A DNA stretch of 64,000 nucleotides from Candidatus Zhuqueibacterota bacterium (GCA_016928775.1 JAFGKD010000089.1:28470-92469), one strand, 5' to 3'; counted from the first letter of the stretch, positions 9,772-19,330 are shown. A program made the numbers and translations. Notes: a model not told the origin generated them from the letters alone.

Positions 9772-10698
9772 ATGAATCGACGCGATTTCTTCAAAACCGG
9801 CGGCTGCCTGGTGGGTGCATCACTTTTTGGCGGATGCGCTACCTGGCATTCACACGACAAACCACATAATTTTTCCTTCTGTTTGAACACCAGCACGATA
9901 CGGGGGCAAAAGCTTGGTCTTGTCAAAGAGATCGAGACAGCGGCGCAAGCCGGATTTAGCGGCATCGAAATCTGGATGCGCGACTTGCAAACATTTGTCA
10001 AGGACGGCGGTGCGTCGCGCGATATCCAAAAGCTGGCACACGATCTCGGAATTCGAATCGAGAATGCCATAAGTTTTCCGCGCTGGATCGTTGATGATAA
10101 AACCGAACGCGCGTTAGCACTGGAGCAAGCAAAGAACGAGATGGCATTGTTGGCTGACATCGGCTGTCCTCGAATAGCGGCACCGCCGGTCGGCGCCACA
10201 GCAACGCCTGGACTCGATGTGCGCCAGGCGGCCGAACGCTATCGTGCCCTGTTGGAGCTCGGTGATGAAATGGGCGTGACACCGCAACTGGAATTGTGGG
10301 GCTTTTCCGCCAATCTCCATTCTCTCGGGGATGTATTGTACGTCGCCGCCGAAGCGGGACACCCCAAAGCTGGCTTGCTTCTGGATGTTTATCACATCTA
10401 CAAAGGCGGCTCGGATTTTAACGGCCTCAAATTAATCAGCGGTGATGCGATATCGGTGTTTCATATCAATGATTATCCCGCTGAACCGGTGCGCGCGGAC
10501 ATCAAGGATGCGGATCGTCTCTATCCCGGCGATGGCATCGCGCCGCTCACCCAGATACTTGCGGATTTGAATAATAAAAACAAGCCCATCATCTTGTCAC
10601 TCGAAATCTTCCGGCAAGATTTATGGAGCAGAGATGCCCTTGAAGTCGCCCGCATCGGGCTTGAAAAAATGCTGCTTGCGGTTTCCAAAATTGTTTAA
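9772..10698 (+). CDS. Tat-type sugar phosphate isomerase/epimerase-like TIM barrel
   Basis: 308 residues. The leader has a twin-arginine-like motif (NRRDFFK, residues 2-8) and a lipobox-like LFGGC with Cys22, so the enzyme is probably exported folded and possibly lipid-anchored. The body is an AP-endonuclease-2/xylose-isomerase-like barrel: FSGIEIW near 63, PQLELWGFS near 165, LLDVYHIYKGG near 203, FHINDYP near 228 and LSLEIF near 274 give the usual E/D/H metal ligands. Relatives include 2-keto-myo-inositol dehydratases, epimerases and enzymes acting on 3-keto-glycosides. The Tat-type oxidoreductase next door makes an oxidised-sugar substrate plausible (inference). Confidence 0.8.
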   Translation: MNRRDFFKTGGCLVGASLFGGCATWHSHDKPHNFSFCLNTSTIRGQKLGLVKEIETAAQAGFSGIEIWMRDLQTFVKDGGASRDIQKLAHDLGIRIENAISFPRWIVDDKTERALALEQAKNEMALLADIGCPRIAAPPVGATATPGLDVRQAAERYRALLELGDEMGVTPQLELWGFSANLHSLGDVLYVAAEAGHPKAGLLLDVYHIYKGGSDFNGLKLISGDAISVFHINDYPAEPVRADIKDADRLYPGDGIAPLTQILADLNNKNKPIILSLEIFRQDLWSRDALEVARIGLEKMLLAVSKIV

Positions 10699-10709
10699 AG
10701 GAGAATTGT

Positions 10710-11996
10710 ATGAGTATAAATCGCCGTCTTTTCATCAAAGCGACAACAGCCTCCGCAGTGGCTGGGCCACTTTTGCTGAATGCGCAAAAAGTAAAGACTT
10801 ACAAAACCGCCGTCATCGGCACGGGATGGTGGGCGATGAATATAACCCGTGAAGCCGTTGCCTCCGGTCAGTGTCGTATTGTCGGCCTGTGCGATGTCGA
10901 CCAAAACCAGCTGGCCATCGCTCGGAAAAAACTCTCCGAGATGACCAGTGACGATCCAAAGCATTACACGGACTTTCGTGACATGCTGAAAAAGGAAAAA
11001 CCTGAAATCGTCATCGTCGCCACGCCGGATCATTGGCATGCGCTACCGACCATCGCGGCTATTCAATCCGGCGCGGACGTCTATGTCGAAAAGCCGATCT
11101 GTCATACCATCAATGAAGGGGTGGCCATGGTCAAAGCGGCGCGCGAGTATGAACGCGTCGTCCAGGTTGGCACGCATCGCCGCGTGTCGCCGCACAATAT
11201 GGCAGCCATAAAATTCCTGAAAGAAGGTGGTGCCGGCACGGTCGGTATGATTCGTACCTTTGTGCACTATGATGGTGGACCGGGCAAACCCACACCGGAT
11301 TCGGATATTCCGGAGGGACTGGATTGGGATTTTTGGTGCGGCCCCGCTCCATACCATCCGTTCAATGAACGAATGCACCCGCGCGGCTTTCGGTCATTTC
11401 TGGATTTTGCCAACGGCCAGCTTGGCGATTGGGGCATTCACTGGGTCGATCATATCTTGTGGTGGTCGGAAGAAAAATATCCCACATCTGTGCATTCGAT
11501 CGGCGCGCGGCATATCGTACAGGATAATACGGATGTGCCTGACACGCAGATCGTCACCTATGAGTTCGAGGATTTCACCGCAACCTGGGAACATCGCCGC
11601 TACGGCGGTAATGATGCGGAAAAGCACCGCCTTGGTATCTATTTTTACGGTACCAAGGGCATCGTGCATATTGGCTGGCACGATGGCTGGACCTTTTATC
11701 CCACCGGCAGAAACGCGCAGATTTATCACGAGGAGCCGCAACTGCACAAACCGGACGACCAAAATATCCAGGAGCTATGGACCAACTTTTTATCCTGCAT
11801 CAAATCACGAACAAAACCGATCTGCGATATCGAAATCGGGCACCGCTCGACGAATCTGAGCTTGCTCGGTATGCTCTCCGCCAAACTCGGGCGCAGCATC
11901 AAATGGGACGGCGAAAAAAATATCATCCCCGATGATCCGGAGGCCAATCGCCTCCTGAAACGCGACTATCGCCCCCCCTGGATTTACCCTGTCTGA
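10710..11996 (+). CDS. Tat-type Gfo/Idh/MocA family oxidoreductase
   Basis: 428 residues, strong AAAGGAG site before the ATG. The N-terminus carries NRRLFIKAT plus a hydrophobic stretch, a Tat leader of the kind seen in secreted Gfo/Idh enzymes. The NAD(P)-binding turn is AVIGTGWWAM near residue 34; the EKPICHT motif near 127 is the family's conserved Lys-containing segment. The substrate domain follows, with GDWGIHWVDHILWW near 236 holding the typical His pair. It would oxidise or reduce a sugar hydroxyl with tightly bound NAD(P). It lies 11 bases after the TIM-barrel gene and clearly belongs to the same operon. Confidence 0.88.
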   Translation: MSINRRLFIKATTASAVAGPLLLNAQKVKTYKTAVIGTGWWAMNITREAVASGQCRIVGLCDVDQNQLAIARKKLSEMTSDDPKHYTDFRDMLKKEKPEIVIVATPDHWHALPTIAAIQSGADVYVEKPICHTINEGVAMVKAAREYERVVQVGTHRRVSPHNMAAIKFLKEGGAGTVGMIRTFVHYDGGPGKPTPDSDIPEGLDWDFWCGPAPYHPFNERMHPRGFRSFLDFANGQLGDWGIHWVDHILWWSEEKYPTSVHSIGARHIVQDNTDVPDTQIVTYEFEDFTATWEHRRYGGNDAEKHRLGIYFYGTKGIVHIGWHDGWTFYPTGRNAQIYHEEPQLHKPDDQNIQELWTNFLSCIKSRTKPICDIEIGHRSTNLSLLGMLSAKLGRSIKWDGEKNIIPDDPEANRLLKRDYRPPWIYPV

Positions 11997-12018
11997 TCAC
12001 AAATAAGGACAAAGAATC

Positions 12019-13470
12019 ATGTGCAATAATCATCTCATTCTTCGCCTCAGCCTTAGCCTCAGCCTTTTAATTTTCACCTGTGTTCCGATACACCGGCAAA
12101 ATAACGCGGACCGCATACAACCCTGGCCGCACAATCCAAAATACTGGCAGTACAAGGGTGCGCCCGTCCTGCTGGTTGGCGGCACCAAAGATGACAATCT
12201 TTTTCAATTACCTGATTTGGAGCAGCACCTGGATTCATTGGCACAAATTGGCGGCAATTATATTCGCAACACCATGAGCTCACGTGTGAATCGAGGCTGG
12301 GAGATTTATCGATTCAAGCAACTGGAAAACGGACAATACGATCTCGCGCAATGGAACGACGACTATTGGACTCGTTTTCAAAACATGCTGCAGTGGACCT
12401 ATGAGCGCGATATCATTGTACAGATTGAAGTGTGGGATCGTTTTGATTATTCCCGGGATGAGTGGCTGACATGCCCGTGGAATCCAGAAAATAACATCAA
12501 TTACAGTTTTGAAGAGACCGGCTTTGCGCCCGAATATCCGAAACATCCCTCCAGCGATCTGCAGCCATTCTTTCACTCCATACCCGGAATGGACAAATAT
12601 GATACAAAATACGATATTTTTCGACTCTATCAGGAAAAATTCGTCGATAAACTGCTCAGCTATAGCCTCGATTTTCCCAATGTGCTTTATTGCATGAATA
12701 ATGAAACATCCACCTCCTCAAAGTGGGGGCAATACTGGATGAAATACATTCGGGATCAGGCGCAGAAAAAAAGTGTTACGGTTTATGTGACGGATATGTT
12801 CGATGATTTTTGGCAGGGAGAAGAGTCTGACAACGTTGAATTGGTTTTTAGCGCTCCCGAGCTCTACGCCTTCGTCGATATCTCGCAGGTCAACAGCCGC
12901 AACTTTGGCCAACAGCATTGGGATCGGCTGCGCTGGCTGCACGATCAAGTCAAGGATTTTCCGCGCCCTCTCAATAACACAAAAATATACGGCGGTAACG
13001 AAACCCCCTGGGGATCTGGCACCAACAAGGACGGGATTGAGCGAATGTGGCGGCACGTCATTGGCGGCAGTGCGAGTATGCGGCATCATCGCCCACCGAC
13101 GGGCTGCGGATTGAATGCGCACGCCATCGCCTCCATAAAAGCGATACGAAAAATGGAAACGCTAGTCAAAATGTGGGATCTCGAGCCCCATATGGAGTTA
13201 CTCGCCAATCGCGAAGACAATGAAGCCTATGTCGCGGCCAAACCCGGCACCGCTTATGCCGTTTATTTTCCCGAGACCGGCACCGTTGATCTCGATATGC
13301 GCCATGTCGAGGATGATACAGTAAAGTTATTTTGGATAAATATTTCCACCGGTGAATGGGGTGATACATCGCTGGTCAATTTCCAGGAAAAAATAAGACT
13401 ACAGACACCCTCCAACGAAAGTTGGGTTGCGATTGTGCTGAGAAAAGGAGTCGACAATGAGAATCACTAA
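12019..13470 (+). CDS. Exported glycoside-hydrolase-like TIM barrel protein
   Basis: 483 residues with a signal peptide (LRLSLSLSLLIFTC, its codons forming a short cctcagcctt-type repeat at about 12045-12065). The body starts NPKYWQYKGAPVLLVGG, a known opening of DUF4038/GH5-like barrels, and contains the strand end LYCMNNETS with Glu229 and a later YGGNETPWG with Glu328. These are placed like the acid/base and nucleophile of clan GH-A enzymes. The C-terminal 80 residues look like a small beta-sandwich. Substrate unknown. Its last 14 bases overlap the next gene, and it follows the oxidoreductase by 22 bases, placing it in the operon. Confidence 0.75.
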   Translation: MCNNHLILRLSLSLSLLIFTCVPIHRQNNADRIQPWPHNPKYWQYKGAPVLLVGGTKDDNLFQLPDLEQHLDSLAQIGGNYIRNTMSSRVNRGWEIYRFKQLENGQYDLAQWNDDYWTRFQNMLQWTYERDIIVQIEVWDRFDYSRDEWLTCPWNPENNINYSFEETGFAPEYPKHPSSDLQPFFHSIPGMDKYDTKYDIFRLYQEKFVDKLLSYSLDFPNVLYCMNNETSTSSKWGQYWMKYIRDQAQKKSVTVYVTDMFDDFWQGEESDNVELVFSAPELYAFVDISQVNSRNFGQQHWDRLRWLHDQVKDFPRPLNNTKIYGGNETPWGSGTNKDGIERMWRHVIGGSASMRHHRPPTGCGLNAHAIASIKAIRKMETLVKMWDLEPHMELLANREDNEAYVAAKPGTAYAVYFPETGTVDLDMRHVEDDTVKLFWINISTGEWGDTSLVNFQEKIRLQTPSNESWVAIVLRKGVDNENH

Positions 13471-16400
13471 CATTTTTTTCTTTTTATGCGTTTTTGTATC
13501 CAGCTTGTTCTCGCAAACAAAATTATTGCGTTTTCCGGATATTCACCAAGATCAGGTTGTCTTTTGCTACGCCGGCGATCTGTGGAAAGTATCGGCTAAC
13601 GGCGGCACAGCGATTCGGCTGACAGCGCATCCGGGGCAGGAATTATTTCCAAAATTCTCGCCGGATGGTCAGTGGGTTGCTTTCACCGGCCAGTATGACG
13701 GGGATGAGCAGGTCTATGTGATGCCGGCGAGTGGTGGCATGCCGCAACAATTAACCTATTATCCGGCACAAGGACCTTTGGCACCACGCTGGGGCTACGA
13801 TCATCAGGTCTACGGCTGGACACCCGATGGCGATAAAGTCTTTTTTCGCTCGTTGCGCGATGCCAATGGCGGCAGTGTGGAGACAGCGCTTTATACGGTG
13901 GCAAAAAATGGCGGATTGCCGCAAAAGCTTCCCATGCCGACATCCGGCGCCGGGGATTTTTCCCCGGACGGCGAAAAGATGGTCTACTCCCCCCTGTTCC
14001 GCGATTTTCGCACCTGGAAACGTTACCAGGGCGGCTGGGCACAATATCTCTACATTTTTGATCTCAAAACACACGCGGCCAAACGAATAGCTTATAGCGA
14101 GCGCAGCGAACGCGATCCAATGTGGATTGGCGACACCATCTTTTTCGTTTCAGATCGCGATGCTACCTTGAATTTATACAGTTATGACATCCAGTCAGAT
14201 AAAGTGAACCAACTGACGACCAACACATTGTGGGATGTGCGCTGGCCCTCATCCGATAATGTCAATCAAATTGTCTATGAATCCAATGGTGAACTGTTCA
14301 TTTATTCGGTTGCGACAAAAAGTAACGTAAAAATTTCAATCAACGTGCCGGATGATGGTTTATGGAAGCGTCCTTCGCGCTACAGCGCAGCAAAAAACAT
14401 TGAAGATTTTGAGCTATCGCCCAAAGGCGAGCGCGCCTTGTTCGTCGCCCGTGGTGATGTATTTTCAGCGCCGATAGAACATGGTCGTACGCTCAATCTG
14501 ACGAATTCATCCAATGCGCACGACAAACTGGCGCGCTGGTCACCGGACGGGACAAAGATCGCCTATATCTCTGATGTCTCCGGTGAGGAGCAGCTTTATG
14601 TCATTGATCACGAGGCTAACGAAAAAGCGGAACAACTGACAAAGGATTTTGCAGCCATGCTCACATCGCTCGCCTGGTCGCCTGATGGGATGCACATCGC
14701 GTTCACAGACAAAGACGGCGTGCTATACTTTGTCAACACGGAGACAAAAAAGGTGACCACAGTTGCAGATGATGAGTATGCCGGCGCCATTTATTATGAC
14801 TGGTCACCAAACGGCGGTTATATTGCTCTCACCCTGGGTAATGTGAATGGATTCAACTCGCTGTATATCTACAGCTTGGCAGAGGCAAAGCTGCATCGTA
14901 TCACCGACGAATTTTTCAACGTTTATGATCCAACATGGGGCAGAAAAGGTGACTATCTTTATTTCTTATCGGATCGGTCATTCGCACCACAAATAAGCAC
15001 CATCGAGTGGAATTACGCCTTGAATCGGGAGGTCGGTTTGTATGCCATGGCGCTTCGCCGGGATGTGAGCCATCCATTTGCTCCCAAAATCGATGAAGTG
15101 ACGATCAACGAATCAGCGGGGGATGAAGAAAAAGAAAAATCGACCAAAGAAGAAGAAAAAGAAACCAAAAAAGAGCCGATTCAAATTGATTTTGCCGGTT
15201 TGGCGACGCGGGTGACACAAGTCCCGGTTGAATTTGACAATTACTCAGGGCTTTCTGCTGTCGAAGATTTTCTCATTTATATCAAGCGTGGCGCGCCATT
15301 TTATGGGCGCGACAGCTATGCCGAATCCGGCCTGTACATTTTTGAATTAAAGGAGCGAAAAGAATCCACCCTGGTAGAAAAAGTAGGGAATTATGCCTTG
15401 AGCTTCGATGGTAAAAAGGTGCTGGTGCGTGATAAAAATAGTTACAAGCTGTACGAAACCAAACCGGAAGCCAAAGATCCCAAAACGGTGTCAACGGATG
15501 GCCTATTGGTTGACCGAATTCCCGAGCAAGAATGGGCGACGATTTTCAAGGAAGTATGGCGCCGCTATCGCGATTTTTTCTACGTCGAAAATATGCATGG
15601 TTACGATTGGCGTGCCATCGGTGCGCAATATCAAACTTTGCTCACGCATGTGGCGCATCGTTCGGATCTCAACTATCTTTTGGGAGAAATGATCGCCGAG
15701 CTGAGTGTGGGACATGCTTATATTTCCGGCGGCGATTACGAGATACCGGATCGTCCCACAGTGGCATTACCCGGCGCACGCTTTGAATTAGATGAAAAGA
15801 CGGGACGCTATCGCATCGCCAAAATATTCACCGGTGACAATGAAGAGCCGCACTATCGTGCCCCGCTGACAGAAATAGGCGTGGATATTCAAGTTGGCGA
15901 TTATATCCTGCAAATTGACGGTCACGATCTTAAAGCACCCGAAAATCCCTACAAATTGCTGCAACACAAAACCAATCCCGTCACACTGCTAATTGCTGCA
16001 GCTGCCGATGATAAAGAAACTCGAAAAGTGACGTTCAATCCTGTCACCAGCGAAGCAAAATTGCTCTATAAAGAGTGGGTCGACAGCAATCGCCAAAAAG
16101 TCGCAGTAAAAACGGACAATCAAGTTGGTTACATTCATATTCCGGATATGGGAGCCGATGGCATTTACGAATTCATCAAATGGTTTTACCCGCAAATTCG
16201 CAAACAAGGCATGGTCGTTGATGTTCGCTCAAACGGCGGCGGTAATGTGTCGCAGTGGTTGATCGAACGACTGGACAGCAAACTGTTAGGCACTCGCTTT
16301 GGCTATTATAATGATCACCCGCGAACATATCCCTACACTGTCTTTCATGGCCATCTCGCCTGTCTGCTGAATGAGACCTCTGCATCCGATGGAGATATAT

Positions 16401-16726
16401 TCCCGCAACGGTTTCGGGATGCCGGATTGGGGCTTCTCATTGGCAAACGCTCCTGGGGTGGCGTTGTCGGTATCTCCGGAGTCGGACCTCTGCTCGATGG
16501 CGGAACGATTTATGTTCCACTGCAGGGCACAAACGACGTGAACGGCAACTGGATTATCGAAGGCTATGGTGTAAAACCGGATATTGAGGTGGAAAACGAT
16601 CCCCGATCGGTCATTCAGGGTCGCGATCCCCAGTTGGAGCGGGCGGTGCAGGAAATTATGAAAAAAATCCAAACAGAACCCAAAGTGCTGCCAACCCGGC
16701 CGCCGGATCCAGTGAAAACGCGATGA
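13457..16726 (+). CDS. Tricorn-type protease (S41 family), exported
   Basis: 1089 residues; AAAAGGAG precedes the ATG, which overlaps the previous gene by 14 bases. A signal peptide (FFFLCVFVSSLFSQ) is followed by a beta-propeller region with repeated FSPDG/WSPDG motifs (about 30-510) as in tricorn and TolB-like proteins. A charged linker (DEEKEKSTKEEEKETKKE, about 555-575) leads to the protease core. ELSVGHAY near 757 holds the catalytic-type His, a PDZ-like segment follows, and NETSASDGD near 978 supplies the nucleophile Ser, with GGVVGISG after it. It degrades peptides, here probably in the periplasm. Archaeal tricorn has Ser before the catalytic His where this protein has Gly. Confidence 0.88.
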   Translation: MRITNIFFFLCVFVSSLFSQTKLLRFPDIHQDQVVFCYAGDLWKVSANGGTAIRLTAHPGQELFPKFSPDGQWVAFTGQYDGDEQVYVMPASGGMPQQLTYYPAQGPLAPRWGYDHQVYGWTPDGDKVFFRSLRDANGGSVETALYTVAKNGGLPQKLPMPTSGAGDFSPDGEKMVYSPLFRDFRTWKRYQGGWAQYLYIFDLKTHAAKRIAYSERSERDPMWIGDTIFFVSDRDATLNLYSYDIQSDKVNQLTTNTLWDVRWPSSDNVNQIVYESNGELFIYSVATKSNVKISINVPDDGLWKRPSRYSAAKNIEDFELSPKGERALFVARGDVFSAPIEHGRTLNLTNSSNAHDKLARWSPDGTKIAYISDVSGEEQLYVIDHEANEKAEQLTKDFAAMLTSLAWSPDGMHIAFTDKDGVLYFVNTETKKVTTVADDEYAGAIYYDWSPNGGYIALTLGNVNGFNSLYIYSLAEAKLHRITDEFFNVYDPTWGRKGDYLYFLSDRSFAPQISTIEWNYALNREVGLYAMALRRDVSHPFAPKIDEVTINESAGDEEKEKSTKEEEKETKKEPIQIDFAGLATRVTQVPVEFDNYSGLSAVEDFLIYIKRGAPFYGRDSYAESGLYIFELKERKESTLVEKVGNYALSFDGKKVLVRDKNSYKLYETKPEAKDPKTVSTDGLLVDRIPEQEWATIFKEVWRRYRDFFYVENMHGYDWRAIGAQYQTLLTHVAHRSDLNYLLGEMIAELSVGHAYISGGDYEIPDRPTVALPGARFELDEKTGRYRIAKIFTGDNEEPHYRAPLTEIGVDIQVGDYILQIDGHDLKAPENPYKLLQHKTNPVTLLIAAAADDKETRKVTFNPVTSEAKLLYKEWVDSNRQKVAVKTDNQVGYIHIPDMGADGIYEFIKWFYPQIRKQGMVVDVRSNGGGNVSQWLIERLDSKLLGTRFGYYNDHPRTYPYTVFHGHLACLLNETSASDGDIFPQRFRDAGLGLLIGKRSWGGVVGISGVGPLLDGGTIYVPLQGTNDVNGNWIIEGYGVKPDIEVENDPRSVIQGRDPQLERAVQEIMKKIQTEPKVLPTRPPDPVKTR

Positions 16727-16733
16727 TGAAAAT

Positions 16734-16821
16734 GTGAAACGTGAAACGGCAAACGTGAGACGAAAAACTAAGCCTATTATTATCAGAAGGCGCGTCTCAC
16801 GTTTCACGTCTGACGTTTCAC
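16734..16821. repeat. Long imperfect inverted repeat built on GTGAAACGT units
   Basis: The arms are 16734-16762 and 16793-16821 (29 bp each, 25 of 29 positions complementary by hand alignment) around a 30-base loop. The unit GTGAAACG recurs within each arm. It begins 8 bases after the tricorn stop and ends 45 bases before the chosen esterase start. There is no T-tract, so it is more likely a dispersed palindromic element or mRNA-stabilising stem than a terminator. Confidence 0.7.
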
Positions 16822-16865
16822 GTACCAGTTGCCGAAAAAGTCAGCCTCATTCAGGAGCCATGCTT

Positions 16866-19013
16866 ATGAAGTATTTTATTTTTATTTTGCTTATGACTTG
16901 CCCTTTGCTTTTCGCCGGCGAGTACGATGTGCTCTCTGATTGGCTCATTTATTCAGATGTTGAAAATTCTCTGTATCACTATTATGCGAACAGAGCGTTT
17001 GCTTGCCTGGCAGAACGTCGAGCCCACATTTCCAAGCTAACAACATTAGCTGACTGGCAAAATCGGCAAGCCGAGATACGTGCGACATTGTACAGAATCG
17101 TCGGTCCCTTTCCGCACAAAACGCCGCTGAAACCCAGGATCACCGGCACGTTTGAGCATGACGATATGGTCATTGAGAAAATAGTTTATGAATCACAGCC
17201 GGGATTTTATGTCACAGCGTGTCTTTTTTTGCCGAAAGAGCGGGAGAATAAAGCCCCGACAATCATTTACTGCAGCGGACATACAACCGAGGGTTTTCGC
17301 AGCGCAACGTACCAGCGTGTCATCCTCAATCTGGTGCAAAAGGGATTTATTGTTTTTGCATTTGATCCGATCGGCCAGGGTGAAAGATTGTTGTACTATG
17401 ATCCGCAAACAAAAGCATCCAAAATTGGTGGACCAACCAAAGAGCACTCTTATCCCGGGGCACAGTGTTTTTTAATTGGCAGCTCTCTTGCCAAGTATAT
17501 GATCTGGGATGGCATTCGTGCGGTGGATTATCTGTTATCACGAAACGAGGTGGACCCGACTCGCATCGGTATTACAGGCCGTTCCGGTGGCGGCACCCAG
17601 TCGGCTTATATCGCTGCCTTTGATGAACGGATCACCGCCTCAGCGCCCGAGTGTTATATCACCAGTTTTCAGCGTTTGATCGAGTCCATCGGCCTGCAGG
17701 ATGCCGAACAAAATCTTTATCATGGCCTGGCGAACGGCATTGACTTTGCGGATCTGCTTGAGGTACGGGCTCCCAAACCAACGCTCATTGTCGCGACAAC
17801 GCGCGATTTTTTTAGCATTCAAGGAATGTATGAAACCTTTCAAGAGGCGCGCTTGATTTATGATCAGTATGGTTTGTCAAAGAATATCAACTTTGCCGCA
17901 GATGACTCGACACATGCCTCAACCCGAAAAAATCGCGAAGCGTTGTATGATTTTTTCATGCACACTTTTCAGGTCGCAGGAGATGTTAGCGACCAGGACG
18001 TCCAAATACTGTCAAATGAGGCGCTTTATGTTACGGATTCAGGTCAAGTGAGCACATCGTATTCGAGTGAAACCGTATTTAGCTTGAACAAAAAACAGAC
18101 GGTGACATTATTATCCGATCTGGATAGTGTTCGTTTGTCGCCACACTATCCCAAAGCCATCATCGAACAGATCAGGAATCAGATTCGGCATATCCCCTCT
18201 GAAAAGCCTGAGCCGGTTTTTACGGGCAGATTTACAAAGCACAATCTGCTGATCGAAAAATGGTTTCTCAAAAACAGGTACTATGTGACGCCCGTTTTGA
18301 CGGTCAGACCAAATGACAATGTTGAGCATCCAGCGATTATTTACATCACGCCTCGTGGTAAGCAGGACGCATTGCAAAAAGAGTGGCTGCAGGAAGCTGT
18401 CGCTCGTGGCACTAAAATTATTATACCTGATTTAATCGGTTATGGTGAAAGTGGCCCCGGAGATTTTCACGGTGACGCCTATGATTTTAAAGTGGGAAGT
18501 GGTGCCTATAATATATGGTTTTTTGGCCTGCAGCTCGATGAGAGCCTCGTCTATGTGCGCGTCCGTCAATTATTGGACCTTTTGAGCTATCTGCAGGGAA
18601 CAAAAGAACAGGCGTCACCTAAATTAAGAATCATCGGGGAGGGATTGGCCTGTACAGTCGTGCAATACACCGCGGCTCTCGAATCCTCCCTAGCCGACGT
18701 CGTTCTCCTGCAGCCGTTGTTATCGTATGCTTCACTTGTTGAAAACGAGTATTATGCGCCCGAGCTCATTCATGCAACAGTCCCTGGCGCTCTTGCCTAT
18801 CATGACCTGAAGGATATCAATTGCTGCATAGCACCGCGAAATTTGATCATCATAAATCCGGTGGATCAGCACAACATGCCCTATTCTCACGCAACAGCCC
18901 CAGCAATAAAAAAATTCATCGAATATTATCAAAAGCCCAAATGGACCGGACATATCAAAATATATATCAATATTTCAAAACTAACTGTTGATTCAATGCT
19001 CAAAAATTTTTAG
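16866..19013 (+). CDS. Exported alpha/beta hydrolase (acetyl xylan esterase-like) with degenerate second domain
   Basis: The ATG at 16866 is chosen because AGGAG (16853-16857) is 8 bases upstream and the protein then opens with a signal peptide (MKYFIFILLMTCPLLFAG); a longer frame from 16734 would translate the inverted repeat. 715 residues. The first hydrolase domain (about 40-380) has FDPIGQGER and the nucleophile elbow G-R-S-G-G near residue 240, as in acetyl xylan esterase-type carbohydrate esterases. The second half again looks like an alpha/beta hydrolase (IIPDLIGYGESGPGD), but its elbow reads G-E-G-L-A, lacking Ser, so it is probably inactive. It may deacylate glycans handled by the upstream operon. 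Confidence 0.75.
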   Translation: MKYFIFILLMTCPLLFAGEYDVLSDWLIYSDVENSLYHYYANRAFACLAERRAHISKLTTLADWQNRQAEIRATLYRIVGPFPHKTPLKPRITGTFEHDDMVIEKIVYESQPGFYVTACLFLPKERENKAPTIIYCSGHTTEGFRSATYQRVILNLVQKGFIVFAFDPIGQGERLLYYDPQTKASKIGGPTKEHSYPGAQCFLIGSSLAKYMIWDGIRAVDYLLSRNEVDPTRIGITGRSGGGTQSAYIAAFDERITASAPECYITSFQRLIESIGLQDAEQNLYHGLANGIDFADLLEVRAPKPTLIVATTRDFFSIQGMYETFQEARLIYDQYGLSKNINFAADDSTHASTRKNREALYDFFMHTFQVAGDVSDQDVQILSNEALYVTDSGQVSTSYSSETVFSLNKKQTVTLLSDLDSVRLSPHYPKAIIEQIRNQIRHIPSEKPEPVFTGRFTKHNLLIEKWFLKNRYYVTPVLTVRPNDNVEHPAIIYITPRGKQDALQKEWLQEAVARGTKIIIPDLIGYGESGPGDFHGDAYDFKVGSGAYNIWFFGLQLDESLVYVRVRQLLDLLSYLQGTKEQASPKLRIIGEGLACTVVQYTAALESSLADVVLLQPLLSYASLVENEYYAPELIHATVPGALAYHDLKDINCCIAPRNLIIINPVDQHNMPYSHATAPAIKKFIEYYQKPKWTGHIKIYINISKLTVDSMLKNF

Positions 19014-19136
19014 TTTGCTTTATCTACAATATTCTCTAATTTTTTGATAATTCGGGAATATTCTCTCCTTGATTTTTAGTTTATATCTTCAAAACGAGTA
19101 TACCACAATAAATTGACGTTTTTGAGAAAAACACCA

Positions 19137-19185
19137 CTAAATATAGACTTTTCCCTTGACAAAAAATATCCAAATCAATATATTG
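19137..19185. promoter_or_regulatory. Pair of NrdR-box-like sites
   Basis: CAATATATTG at 19176-19185 fits the NrdR core CWATATATWG exactly. CTAAATATAG at 19137-19146 fits 9 of 10 positions. One overlaps the -10 box, the other lies just upstream of the -35 box. NrdR is the known repressor of bacterial ribonucleotide reductase genes. The start-to-start distance of 39 bases differs from the common 31-32, so the upstream site is less certain. Confidence 0.65.
19156..19184 (+). promoter_or_regulatory. Sigma70-type promoter of nrdJ
   Basis: TTGACA at 19156-19161, a 17-base spacer and TATATT at 19179-19184 make a near-consensus promoter facing nrdJ. The -10 element lies inside the palindrome TCAATATATTGA, so occupancy of that site would block RNA polymerase. 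Confidence 0.8.
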
Positions 19186-19330
19186 ATCCGGGTATGAATG
19201 GAAGGGTTGAGGGCAAATTTTAAGTATTATGCCCCGTCATAGATATACAATCATCACAAGCCTGGCAGCTCCAAGATGACACTTAAATCGTTTTCACAAC
19301 CAACAATCACACTTTACTCATGGGGTGAAT

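Larger units (their letters stand above)
19014..19330. other. AT-rich promoter region of nrdJ
   Basis: 317 bases without a gene. A direct repeat AATATTCTCT occurs at 19028 and 19057. The nrdJ promoter and two NrdR-like boxes lie in the middle (separate entries). About 140 bases of leader remain between the promoter and the start codon; I see no cobalamin-riboswitch core in it. Confidence 0.6.

Noticed and set aside
19185..19330. Possible cobalamin riboswitch in the nrdJ leader
   Set aside because: The leader is about 140 bases and I could not find the conserved B12-box core or a matching multi-helix layout.
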